From: an uncultured bacterium
GTDB lineage: Bacteria; Verrucomicrobiota; Kiritimatiellia; RFP12; UBA1067
Length of the DNA: 40,631 bases
Direction of reading: 5' to 3'
Assembly (NCBI GenBank): GCA_902775595.1
Contig: CACYNF010000013.1
Location: 1 to 40,631 of the forward strand
This document shows positions 27,668-34,623 of this stretch, piece by piece; the stretch's first letter is position 1, and each line of letters opens with the position of its first letter. Position numbers and translations under genes: made by a program. The notes below the pieces were generated by a model. It was not told where the DNA came from and searched no databases. It saw nothing but the letters and a program-made list of their open reading frames with translations.

Positions 27668-27696
27668 TTGACATAATTGTGATAATTAGATACAAT
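27668..27696 (+). promoter_or_regulatory. hipBA promoter with overlapping inverted repeat
   Basis: TTGACA (27668-27673), 17 bp, TACAAT (27691-27696). The half-sites ATTGT (27676-27680) and ACAAT (27692-27696) form an inverted repeat within it, a candidate HipB operator for autoregulation. A second pair (TTGACATAATTG and CAATTGTCATAA) frames the same region. Confidence 0.6.
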
Positions 27697-27728
27697 ATCG
27701 TCCATCAATTGTCATAAAAAGGATAGTT

Positions 27729-28031
27729 GTGAAGGATGATGTAGTAGCCAGAATGATGGAGGAAGTTGGCGATTCGATTCGCAAGCTTCGTCTTCAGCGC
27801 AATTTATCGCAGGAGGTTGTAGCCGAACGAAGCGGCATTTCGTTTGGTGCATACCGACATCTTGAGTCGGGCAAGGGTACTTCGTTGCGCTCGTTCCTGG
27901 CGGTCTGCCGGACATTTGGGAAGACAGATTGGCTACACACGCTGCCGCCGCCGATGATCAGTCCGATGGAAATACTCAAGCGAGAGAGCAGAATGCCGCG
28001 GCAGAGGGCGTCCGCTGTCAGAAAGGGCTGA
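27729..28031 (+). CDS. hipB: HipB-like XRE-family antitoxin/repressor
   Basis: A 100-residue DNA-binding protein, predicted to neutralise the adjacent HipA kinase and repress the operon. The helix-turn-helix runs through LRLQRNLSQEVVAERSGISF and YRHLESGKGTSLRSFLAVCR. A flexible basic tail (RMPRQRASAVRKG) follows. The initiation codon is GTG at 27729, five bases after AAGGA. The stop is four bases before the hipA ATG, and the hipA ribosome site lies in that junction, the usual antitoxin-first order. Confidence 0.85.
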   Translation: MKDDVVARMMEEVGDSIRKLRLQRNLSQEVVAERSGISFGAYRHLESGKGTSLRSFLAVCRTFGKTDWLHTLPPPMISPMEILKRESRMPRQRASAVRKG

Positions 28032-28035
28032 AGGA

Positions 28036-29262
28036 ATGGGTAGGGCGTCGAGATACATTCCCGTGAGGGCGATTAAGGTTTCGCTTTGGAATAGGACCGT
28101 CGGAGCGATTGTGCCTTACTCTGCGGGGTACTGCGCATTTGAGTATGACTCGGCATTCTTGAAAAGCGGACTGGAAATCGCGCCCATCAAGATGCCGCTC
28201 GCCAACGGTGCGGGGCCGTATGTTTTCAATGACTTTGGTCCGGGCGTGTTCATGGGGCTGCCCGGCGTGTTCGCCGACTCGCTTCCGGATGGGTTCGGAA
28301 ACACGCTGATAAACGAGTATCTGCGCAGGCAGGGCATTGGCGCGGAGTCCATCACGGCGCTTGACAGGCTTGCGTACATCGGGGCGCGCGGAATGGGCGC
28401 GCTCTGCTATGAGCCTGAGCGCAATCCGCACGGCGGCAAGCCGTTCGCACTGAACATGCGCGAACTTACGGAGGAAGCGCGAAAGGTTCTCAACGGCTCC
28501 CTTGAGAAGATGTCCGGAAACGACGCGCTCAGAAGTATTCTGCGCGTCGGCGTTTCGGCCGGCGGCGGGAAGGCCAAGGCCGTGGTCGGCTGGAACAGGG
28601 AGACGAACCAGTTCCTTGCCGGGGACAGGGGGCTGCCGGACGGGTTCGAGCACTGGATAGTCAAGTTCACTCCGCCGGAATATCCGTACAGGGGACGATG
28701 CGAGTACGAGATCATGCAGAAGGCCAGGGCTGCGGGAATCGAGACGAGCGAATGCCGCCTGTTCGAACTCGACGGAATAGAGCACTTCATGACTAAGAGG
28801 TTCGACCGCGACGGACAGAGGCGCTATCATGTGCAGACGCTCGCCGCCGTCGCGCATCTTCCGACGGGCATGGGGGCGGAGGTCTGCTCGTACGACAACA
28901 TATTCTCCGTCATCGACGATCTCGGACTCGGCTACGAGTCGAAGGAGCAGATGTTCCGCCGCATGGCGTTCAACGTGCTGGCGGACGAAAGCGACGACCA
29001 CACCAAGAACTTCTCGTTTCTTATGCGCGAGGACGGCCGCTGGGAACTTGCGCCTGCGTACGACATAAACGGCGGTGCACCGCAGGCTGCGGAGGAAGTT
29101 CTCGACCCATGGTGCGGCTGGCACGATTTTCACGCCATCAAGGTCAACGGCAAGCAGTCGAAGATTACTGACGACGACCTTCTGACCGTCGCGGACCGCT
29201 TCGCGATCGGCACGGCCCCGCGCGTGCTGCGCGAGGTTAAGGCGGCGCTCAGCCCCGGCTGA
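28036..29262 (+). CDS. hipA: HipA-family serine/threonine kinase toxin
   Basis: A 408-residue HipA-like kinase; the E. coli protein phosphorylates glutamyl-tRNA synthetase, causing growth arrest and persistence. Recognisable parts are the N-terminal couple domain (FLKSGLEIAPIKMPL; GVFADSLPDGFGNTLINEYL), the Gly-rich ATP region (VGVSAGGGKAKAVV), DGIEHFMTKRFDRDG, and the catalytic loop ESDDHTKNFSFLM with the catalytic Asp and metal-binding Asn. A second metal Asp follows in APAYDING. No key residue is missing, so it is probably active. It forms a two-gene toxin-antitoxin unit with the upstream XRE protein; the target in this organism is unknown. Confidence 0.92.
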   Translation: MGRASRYIPVRAIKVSLWNRTVGAIVPYSAGYCAFEYDSAFLKSGLEIAPIKMPLANGAGPYVFNDFGPGVFMGLPGVFADSLPDGFGNTLINEYLRRQGIGAESITALDRLAYIGARGMGALCYEPERNPHGGKPFALNMRELTEEARKVLNGSLEKMSGNDALRSILRVGVSAGGGKAKAVVGWNRETNQFLAGDRGLPDGFEHWIVKFTPPEYPYRGRCEYEIMQKARAAGIETSECRLFELDGIEHFMTKRFDRDGQRRYHVQTLAAVAHLPTGMGAEVCSYDNIFSVIDDLGLGYESKEQMFRRMAFNVLADESDDHTKNFSFLMREDGRWELAPAYDINGGAPQAAEEVLDPWCGWHDFHAIKVNGKQSKITDDDLLTVADRFAIGTAPRVLREVKAALSPG

Positions 29263-29305
29263 CGGACCTCAAGTCCTCAATAAGTCGACTGCAAGGAGAA
29301 ACTAA

Positions 29306-29409
29306 ATGATGAAGGAACTGGCAATGGCGACACTGGTCGCTGGTGGAGTCTGCAGGGCGCGATTCCCTTCGACCGCATCGAAGCGTTCTACAGAAAAAAT
29401 CTGAAATAG
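29306..29409 (+). pseudogene. Relic: signal-peptide start joined out of frame to a C-terminal tail
   Basis: After AAGGAG comes ATG and a short exported-looking start (MMKELAMATLVAGGVC). The frame then stops at 29402-29404. A second frame over the same bases encodes a natural-looking protein end (LQGAIPFDRIEAFYRKNLK) with a stop at 29407-29409. The simplest reading is a deletion that fused the two ends of one exported protein. The 398-bp gap between hipA and the flavodoxin gene also holds an inverted repeat and another mini-ORF. Confidence 0.45.
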
Positions 29410-29435
29410 CTTATATCCCATCTGCCTAGATATAT

Positions 29436-29512
29436 CTCACGCCAAGTTCGCGAAGTACGCGAAGTAATAATTTGAGGATGACATTGCGAACTTTGCGGAC
29501 TTTGCGTGAGAC
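29436..29512. repeat. TGTCTCACGC inverted repeat element, copy A
   Basis: Arm 1 (TCTCACGCCAAGTTCGCGAA and onward, to ~29466) and arm 2 (TTGCGAACTTTGCGGACTTT and onward, 29485-29512, ending GCGTGAGACA) are imperfect reverse complements separated by ~18 bp. It matches copy B at 31756-31830 in both arms and ends, indicating a small mobile or MITE-like element. Confidence 0.8.
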
Positions 29513-29534
29513 AAAACGACAGGAAAGGAACAAA

Positions 29535-29615
29535 ATGAAAGTACTGCTCAAGGGCGGCAACGCAATCCCCCGCTCCGCCGACGAACCCTGGCAGCCGATG
29601 CACTTCATACGCTGA
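29535..29615 (+). pseudogene. 26-codon mini-ORF with strong ribosome site
   Basis: AGGAAAGGAACAAA precedes ATG; the peptide starts MKVLLKGGNAIPRSADEPWQ and ends MHFIR. The start and composition look like the N-terminus of a larger, now lost gene. The same AAAGGAACAAA ribosome site occurs before arsenic operon genes. A genuine small peptide cannot be excluded. Confidence 0.35.
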
Positions 29616-29660
29616 TTGAAAACAGAAAACCATTAATAGAGCGTCCCAGACGATAAAGCA

Positions 29661-30116
29661 ATGATAGACAACAAACCATTCGCGATGTTTTTCAACGCCA
29701 GCCCGCGCAAGGGCTGGAACACGTACAAGATGCTCGAGGCCGCCAAGGCCGGAGCGGAGGAGGCGGGAGCCGTCACCGAACTCGTCAACCTCTACGACAT
29801 CAAGTTCCCGGGCTGCAGGAGCTGCTTCGAGACAGCGAACATCTTCACGATGAACATTCCGGAAAAGTGGCTGGACGAGTGGAAATATCCGCAGGTTCTC
29901 GAATCGAACACGCAGACGCTCACGACCGTCTTCGGCGCATCGGAATCGCTATACGCCTGCGACACATACCAGTTCACCGACTACTCGCGCTACGACATCA
30001 CGCTCTTCGACGAGGCGGCTAAGCGCGCCCACCGCGACGCGCAGTTCCCCATCGACCTCGCAAACGCCCGCGCCCTCGGCAAGCGGCTCGTCGAAAAAGC
30101 GGTCAAGAATATATGA
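29661..30116 (+). CDS. Flavodoxin-like NAD(P)H-dependent reductase with internal deletion
   Basis: A 151-residue relative of the ~200-residue iron-sulfur flavoprotein/NADPH-FMN reductase family. The start is intact (FFNASPRKGWNTYKMLEAAK, the phosphate-binding loop, then LYDIKFPGCRSCFE). The C-terminal part is also intact (MNIPEKWLDEWKYPQVLESN; LYACDTYQFTDYSRYD). The central segment, normally with the second CxxC-like part and the FMN loop GSPIYFG, is absent: CRSCFE runs straight into TANIFTMN. This looks like an in-frame loss of ~50-60 residues, so flavin binding is doubtful. It heads a row with ABM, Fe-ADH and TIGR04076 genes. The ribosome site is weak. Confidence 0.75.
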   Translation: MIDNKPFAMFFNASPRKGWNTYKMLEAAKAGAEEAGAVTELVNLYDIKFPGCRSCFETANIFTMNIPEKWLDEWKYPQVLESNTQTLTTVFGASESLYACDTYQFTDYSRYDITLFDEAAKRAHRDAQFPIDLANARALGKRLVEKAVKNI

Positions 30117-30128
30117 AAGACACAACCT

Positions 30129-30563
30129 ATGCTGGGAAAAAAGTTCGCGACATTGTGCATATTGCCCTTGGCGGCGGTGTCGGGGTGCATGTCGCTCAAT
30201 GCGCCCGATCGGGCGGACAATTCAAAAGGAGCTGAAAACATGCAGGTTCGCATTGCGGAGCTTGAAATCCTCCCGGAATGGCTCGACGCCTACCTGGAGG
30301 CGGCTGGCGCGGTGGGCGCGGAATCGGTCGCCAAGGAGCCGGGTGTCGTGTGCATCTTCCCGATGCAGAAGAAGGAATCGCCAACGTCCATCCGCATCGT
30401 CGAGATTTATCGCAGCGAAGAGGCATACAAGGCGCATCTCGCGACGCCGCACTTCCGCAAGTACAAGGAGGGGACTCCGCACATGATCAAGTCGCTCAAG
30501 CTCGTGCCTATGCGTCCGTTGGACGAGAACGGCATGAAAACGATTTTCAGAAAGCAAAAATAG
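30129..30563 (+). CDS. Lipoprotein with antibiotic-biosynthesis-monooxygenase (ABM) domain
   Basis: A 144-residue protein with a lipoprotein signal (LPLAAVSGC lipobox; acylated Cys at residue 20). A single ferredoxin-like ABM domain of the YgiN/quinol monooxygenase kind follows: VRIAELEILPEWLDAYLEAA, GVVCIFPMQKKESPTSIRIV, EIYRSEEAYKAHLATPHFRKY. These small dimeric domains act without cofactors on quinones or degrade haem; lipid anchoring outside the cytoplasm is less usual. It begins 13 bp after the flavodoxin stop and 19 bp before the Fe-ADH start, so it is in the same operon. The reaction is unknown. Confidence 0.82.
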   Translation: MLGKKFATLCILPLAAVSGCMSLNAPDRADNSKGAENMQVRIAELEILPEWLDAYLEAAGAVGAESVAKEPGVVCIFPMQKKESPTSIRIVEIYRSEEAYKAHLATPHFRKYKEGTPHMIKSLKLVPMRPLDENGMKTIFRKQK

Positions 30564-30582
30564 TTAGCGAAAGGACAAACCA

Positions 30583-31749
30583 ATGAACGGAAACTTCACA
30601 TTCCACAACCCGACGCGGCTCCACTTCGGCGAGAACGCGATGGAATTCCTCAAGGACGAACTCGCGGCGTTCGGTCCGACAGTCCAGCTGTGCTACGGCG
30701 GCGGCTCGATCAAGAAGAACGGAATCTACGACCAGGTCGTCGCCGCGCTGAAGGCGGCGGGCAAGACCATCGTCGAGGACGGCGGCGTGATGCCCAATCC
30801 GACGCTCGAAAAGCTGATGGACGGCGCGGCGAAGGCCAAGGCCAACAACGTCGACCTCATCCTCGCCGTCGGCGGCGGATCGACTATCGACTACGCGAAG
30901 GCGGTGAGCGTCTCAGCGTGGTGCGAAGAGGATCCCTGGGAGAAGTACTTTGTGCGCTTCGAGGAGCCGTCCTGCCGCATCATTCCCGTCGGCAGCGTCC
31001 TCACGATGGTCGGCACGGGAAGCGAGATGAACGGCGGCAGCGTCATCACCAACCATTCGGCGAACCTCAAGGTCGGCAAGGTATTTGGCCCGGCCGTATT
31101 CCCTAAGTTCTCGATCCTCAATCCGCGCTTCACGTTCACCGTCCCCCGCCGCCAGATGGTGTCCGGCATCTACGACATCATGAGCCACATCCTGGAGCAG
31201 TACTTCAGCGGGACGGACGACAATACGAGCGACTACATCGCCGAAGGCCTCATGAAGTCGCTGATAGTGTCGTCACGCGCGGCGGTGAAGAACCCCGAGG
31301 ACTACGAGGCTCGCAGCAACATCATGTGGACCGCGACCTGGGCGCTCAACACGCTCATCGCGATGGGCAAGTCGACGGATTGGGAGGTGCACATGCTCGG
31401 GCAGGCCGTGAGCGCGCTTACTGACGCGACGCACGGCATGACGCTCGCCGCGGTGTCGCTTCCGTACTACCGCTTCATCAAGCCGTACGGACTCAAGAAG
31501 TTCGTCCGCTTTGCGAAGAACGTCTGGGGCGTCTCCTCCGACGGGAAGAGCGACGGCCAAATCGCGGACGAGGGACTCGCCGCGCTCGAGGCGTGGATGC
31601 GCGAGATCGGCGTCGCAATGAACATCACGGAGCTCGGCGCGACCGAGGCGATGATTCCGGATCTCGTTAAGGCGACGTTCCGACTCAATGGCGGCTACAA
31701 GCAGCTTACCGAAGAGGAGGTCGCTGAGATATTCCGTCAGAGCCTGTAA
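30583..31749 (+). CDS. Iron-containing alcohol dehydrogenase (YqhD/BDH-like)
   Basis: A 388-residue group III alcohol dehydrogenase, reducing aldehydes with NAD(P)H in the cytoplasm. The N-terminal dinucleotide domain shows YGGGSIKKNGIYDQV and AVGGGSTIDYAKAV. The metal-binding domain has the TMVGTGSEMNGGSVIT signature, then NPRFTFTVPRRQMVSGIYDIMSHILEQYFS and TDATHGMTLA with the conserved Asp/His ligands. The length and opening (FTFHNPTRLHFGENA) match the YqhD/butanol dehydrogenase group. A good ribosome site (AAAGGACAAACCA) precedes the ATG. It sits in a cluster of redox genes otherwise partly decayed; this gene looks intact. Confidence 0.93.
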   Translation: MNGNFTFHNPTRLHFGENAMEFLKDELAAFGPTVQLCYGGGSIKKNGIYDQVVAALKAAGKTIVEDGGVMPNPTLEKLMDGAAKAKANNVDLILAVGGGSTIDYAKAVSVSAWCEEDPWEKYFVRFEEPSCRIIPVGSVLTMVGTGSEMNGGSVITNHSANLKVGKVFGPAVFPKFSILNPRFTFTVPRRQMVSGIYDIMSHILEQYFSGTDDNTSDYIAEGLMKSLIVSSRAAVKNPEDYEARSNIMWTATWALNTLIAMGKSTDWEVHMLGQAVSALTDATHGMTLAAVSLPYYRFIKPYGLKKFVRFAKNVWGVSSDGKSDGQIADEGLAALEAWMREIGVAMNITELGATEAMIPDLVKATFRLNGGYKQLTEEEVAEIFRQSL

Positions 31750-31755
31750 CGGCAA

Positions 31756-31830
31756 TGTCCCACGCAAAGTTCGCAAAGGGCGCGAAGGCGACAAGACACT
31801 TTGCGAACTTAGCGGACTTGGCGTGAGACA
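31756..31830. repeat. TGTCTCACGC inverted repeat element, copy B
   Basis: Arm 1 (TGTCCCACGCAAAGTTCGCA and onward, 31756-31788) and arm 2 (ACTTTGCGAACTTAGCGGAC and onward, 31798-31830, ending GCGTGAGACA) with a 9-nt loop. It replaces the start of the following TIGR04076 gene; the gene's first possible start codon lies in arm 2. Confidence 0.85.
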
Positions 31831-32149
31831 AACATGGCTAGACAAGGAGCTTGCCGCCGAATACGGCATCGACGGGCTGACGGCGTGTCCGATGATGAAG
31901 GCCGGCGACGTGTTCTACGCAGACTACGCGAAGCCGCAGGGATTCTGCGACGAGGCGTGGAAGGCAATCTACCAGTATGTGTTTGCGCTGGCGCACGGCG
32001 CGGACAAGTCGCTCTTCTACTACGGCGACTGGATCAAGAAGTCCGGCGTCGCCATCGTGAGCTGCAACGACGGTCTCCGCCCAGTCATCATGAAACTCGA
32101 AGCGACCGACGAGGAATCGAAGATCGGCTACCAGCCAATCGAAAGGTAA
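31823..32149 (+). pseudogene. TIGR04076-family gene with N-terminus replaced by the repeat
   Basis: The body is a clear TIGR04076 protein: LDKELAAEYGIDGLTACPMM, GFCDEAWKAIYQYVFALAHG, FYYGDWIKKSGVAIVSCNDGL. The conserved cysteines are present. Family members begin with about ten residues such as KKCKITV before the LDKELA segment. Here those are lost, because the inverted repeat ends immediately upstream. The only nearby start in frame is a GTG (31823) donated by the repeat arm, giving VRQTWLDKELA. The frame also runs open upstream through the repeat. It may still be translated from that GTG, so 'pseudogene' is a cautious call. The biochemical function of the family is not known to me. Confidence 0.7.
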
Positions 32150-32159
32150 TTAATCGTTG

Positions 32160-32834
32160 CTATAACATGGCCTTAAGCGTCAATCCTACGCCAATGACGA
32201 GGAAAACGACGCCGGTAACAAGGCGGAGCCATTTTTCAAGTGCTGTAATGCGTCCGAATAGCGTGCCAACTTTCCGCATACCGGCTGCGATCAGCACTGC
32301 GGTCGCCACTACGGGGAGCGCAGATGCGATGCCGAAGATCGAGGGGAGCAATAATGACGAGCCGTGGTCGATGGCAATCGGCATGAGTGAACCGAAGTAG
32401 AGCGCGGCGGACGTTGGACAGAACGCCAAGGCGAAGAATGCTCCGAGCAGAACCGCCCCGGCAAGGCCGCTGTCCGCTAATCGCCTCTGTACGGCGGAGA
32501 ATCGACCTATGCCAAAAGATGGCAGATGAATCAGTCCCAGCAGCACGGTTGCGACGATGACGAGAACCGGCCCCATTGCGCGGTTCATGTGCTTCTGGAG
32601 GACGTGCGAGAGTTCCGGTGCGGCGGCGATGCCGCTGACGAGCGCAACGGCAATCAGCACATAGACGGCTGCGCGCCCGGTGGCGTAGAGCAGTCCGCCA
32701 AGAAGCGTCCGTACGGGCGAAAGACCACGCGAGACGAATCCGACGGCGGCGATGTTCGTGGCGAGCGGACAAGGGCTGATGGCGCAGAGGACGCCGAGGT
32801 AGGCTGCAACGGCTGTCGCGGAAAGGATAGTCAT
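32160..32834 (-). CDS. arsG: ArsG-type aromatic arsenical efflux permease (DsbD/CcdA fold)
   Basis: A 224-residue integral membrane protein with about six helices of the cytochrome-c-biogenesis/DsbD transmembrane family. Two Cys-Pro sites mark the helices: AISPCPLATNIAAVGF and FALAFCPTSAALYFGS. In an ars context next to an ArsF-like protein, it fits ArsG, which exports reduced aromatic arsenicals in the arsEFG system known from Shewanella. The start overlaps the stop of the upstream fusion gene by four bases (ATGA). It is last in the minus-strand operon and convergent with the TIGR04076 gene 10 bp away. A simple CcdA role is the alternative, but the neighbours argue against it. Confidence 0.82.
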   Translation of the reverse strand: MTILSATAVAAYLGVLCAISPCPLATNIAAVGFVSRGLSPVRTLLGGLLYATGRAAVYVLIAVALVSGIAAAPELSHVLQKHMNRAMGPVLVIVATVLLGLIHLPSFGIGRFSAVQRRLADSGLAGAVLLGAFFALAFCPTSAALYFGSLMPIAIDHGSSLLLPSIFGIASALPVVATAVLIAAGMRKVGTLFGRITALEKWLRLVTGVVFLVIGVGLTLKAML

Positions 32835-33559
32835 CTCGATGCCTCCATTGCAAGCATGGCGGCAGTGTTCTCCTGCACGTATCTCCTGAAGGCGTCTTCG
32901 TCATGGACGAGCTGCCATGTCTTGTTGAGGCGCTGGTAGTCTTTGCCTTTTGCGATGACGATTGTACGCGCCGTCAGCTGAAAGTCACGGATGAAATGTT
33001 CGTTCGCGGGATCGTCGACGTTGACGGACTCGACGCGGAGTCGGCCGGCATCCAACTCTTCCGCGAACCCTTCCTCGACGGCGGAGCGCGCAATTTCTTC
33101 GATCTTGTTGCAGGTCATGCAGCGTTGGGTTCCATGGAAGTAGTACACGACTGTCGCGTCGGTGCGCGATTGCGGGACGCTTTCCTGAATGGATTGCTTT
33201 TCGGTGTTTCCGCGTAGAAAAGGCCAGGCCAATCCAATGAGCGCAAATGCGATTAGCGTTGCGCCAGCGATCCGCCGCAGGGCGGAGGTTCTGTGCCTTG
33301 GCGTCGAAGTGGTTGTCTGGGCGACTTCAGGATTGATGATTCGACGTACTTCCCTCGGCGAAAGAACGCGACCAGACGCGACGATCTTGCCGTCGATTTC
33401 AAGGGCGGGAGTCGAGAGTATTCCGCGCGCCACGATTGCGTCGATGTCCGTCACTTTTTCGACTTCCGACGCAATGCCTTCTTCCGCAAGCGCGGCGGCG
33501 ACGTTGGCGGCGAGTGTCTTGCACTTCGGGCATCCCGTGCCATAGATTTTGATGTTCAT
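32831..33559 (-). CDS. Fusion of a small redox-disulfide (ArsE-like) domain and an ArsF-family domain
   Basis: A 242-residue two-domain protein. Residues 1-78 are a glutaredoxin-like redox-active disulfide protein (MTH895/TM0996 type) with C10-P-K-C13 in YGTGCPKCKTL, and STPALEIDGK. A membrane helix spans ~96-116 (IAGATLIAFALIGLAWPFL). Residues ~135-240 match the ArsF family of nitrophenyl compound reductases (YYFHGTQRCMTCNKIEEIAR with C147-x-x-C150; VNVDDPANEHFIRDFQLTA). In known systems these are separate genes, so the fusion is notable. Cytoplasmic dithiol on one side and an ArsF domain after one helix implies electron transfer across, or tethering at, the membrane. The start is at 33559 after GAAAGGAACAAACC; the much longer upstream frame is only the acr3 shadow. 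Confidence 0.8.
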   Translation of the reverse strand: MNIKIYGTGCPKCKTLAANVAAALAEEGIASEVEKVTDIDAIVARGILSTPALEIDGKIVASGRVLSPREVRRIINPEVAQTTTSTPRHRTSALRRIAGATLIAFALIGLAWPFLRGNTEKQSIQESVPQSRTDATVVYYFHGTQRCMTCNKIEEIARSAVEEGFAEELDAGRLRVESVNVDDPANEHFIRDFQLTARTIVIAKGKDYQRLNKTWQLVHDEDAFRRYVQENTAAMLAMEASR

Positions 33560-33573
33560 TTGGTTTGTTCCTT

Positions 33574-34605
33574 TCATCTGTGTTTTCCATGATTGAGGAT
33601 ATTGACGAGGATGAGCATGACGGGGACTTCTACAAGAACGCCCACGACGGTCGCAAGCGCGACGGGCGAGGACGTGCCGAAGAGAGAGACGGCGACCGCC
33701 ACGGACAATTCGAAGAAATTGGATGCCCCGATCATCGCGGCGGGAGCCGTGATTTCCCTCGGTAGCGCGAGTCGGCGGCAGATCGCCCACGACAGGAAGA
33801 AGACGAGAAACGTCTGCACCACGAGCGGCACGGCAATCAGGGCGATGTGAAGCGGGTTGTCGAGGATGACGCATCCCTGGAACGCAAAGACGAGAATGAG
33901 CGTCGCAAGGAGCCCACCCATCGCCAGCGGAGAGAACTTCGGGAGAAATCGTTTGCGGAAGAACGTTTCGCCGTACCGCCGCACGACCGCGCGGCGCACG
34001 GCCACGCCGATGGTAAGCGGCACCACGACGAACAGCCCCACAGAGGAGAGAAGCGTTCCCCACGGCACGGTGACACCGCCCACGCCCAGCAGCAACTTGA
34101 CGATCGGCGCAAAGGCGAAGATGATGATGAGGTCGTTCGTCGCCACTTGGACGACAGTGTAGGCGGCGTCGCCTTTCGTCAGCTGCGACCACACGAACAC
34201 CATCGCCGTGCAGGGTGCCGCGCCCAAGAGGACCGCGCCCGCAAGGTAGTCGCCTGCAAGGTTGGCGGGAATCCATGGGCGGAACGCAACGTGGAAGAAG
34301 AACCACGCGACCGCGAACATCGTAAACGGTTTGACGATCCAGTTCACGCCCCACGTAACAAAGAGGCCGCGCGGTTCGCGCCCGACGTTTCGGATGCTGG
34401 CGAAATCGACCTTGAGCATCATCGGAAAGATCATCAGCCAAATCAAGAAGGCCATAGGCAGCGAGATGTGCGCCACTTCAAGTCGGCCCAACGCGGCTGG
34501 AACGGCGGGAAGGCATTTCCCGACAAGGGTACCCACCGCCATGCACAGGACAACCCAGATGGAGAGGTGTCGGTCGAAGAAGGAAAGTTTCGTTTGCTCT
34601 TTCAT
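33574..34605 (-). CDS. acr3: Arsenite efflux transporter Acr3
   Basis: A 343-residue, ten-helix arsenite (As(III)) exporter of the Acr3/BASS superfamily. The conserved Cys is C132 in GAAPCTAMVFVWS, the signature motif. Opening DRHLSIWVVLCMAVGTLVGK, NWIVKPFTMF, and PREITAPAAMIGASNFFELSVAVA are all typical. Start codon at 34605 after GAAAGGAACAAACC, the same ribosome site as the downstream fusion gene. It is third in an operon arsR-permease-acr3-arsE/F-arsG. No arsC reductase is present, so the operon handles trivalent species or depends on an arsC elsewhere. Confidence 0.95.
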   Translation of the reverse strand: MKEQTKLSFFDRHLSIWVVLCMAVGTLVGKCLPAVPAALGRLEVAHISLPMAFLIWLMIFPMMLKVDFASIRNVGREPRGLFVTWGVNWIVKPFTMFAVAWFFFHVAFRPWIPANLAGDYLAGAVLLGAAPCTAMVFVWSQLTKGDAAYTVVQVATNDLIIIFAFAPIVKLLLGVGGVTVPWGTLLSSVGLFVVVPLTIGVAVRRAVVRRYGETFFRKRFLPKFSPLAMGGLLATLILVFAFQGCVILDNPLHIALIAVPLVVQTFLVFFLSWAICRRLALPREITAPAAMIGASNFFELSVAVAVSLFGTSSPVALATVVGVLVEVPVMLILVNILNHGKHR

Positions 34606-34623
34606 GGTTTGTTCCTTTCTTTT

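Noticed and set aside
32831..34441. 536-codon frame containing the ArsF fusion
   Set aside because: Only the last 242 codons are real; the first part is the out-of-frame acr3 sequence. A ribosome site fixes the start at 33559.
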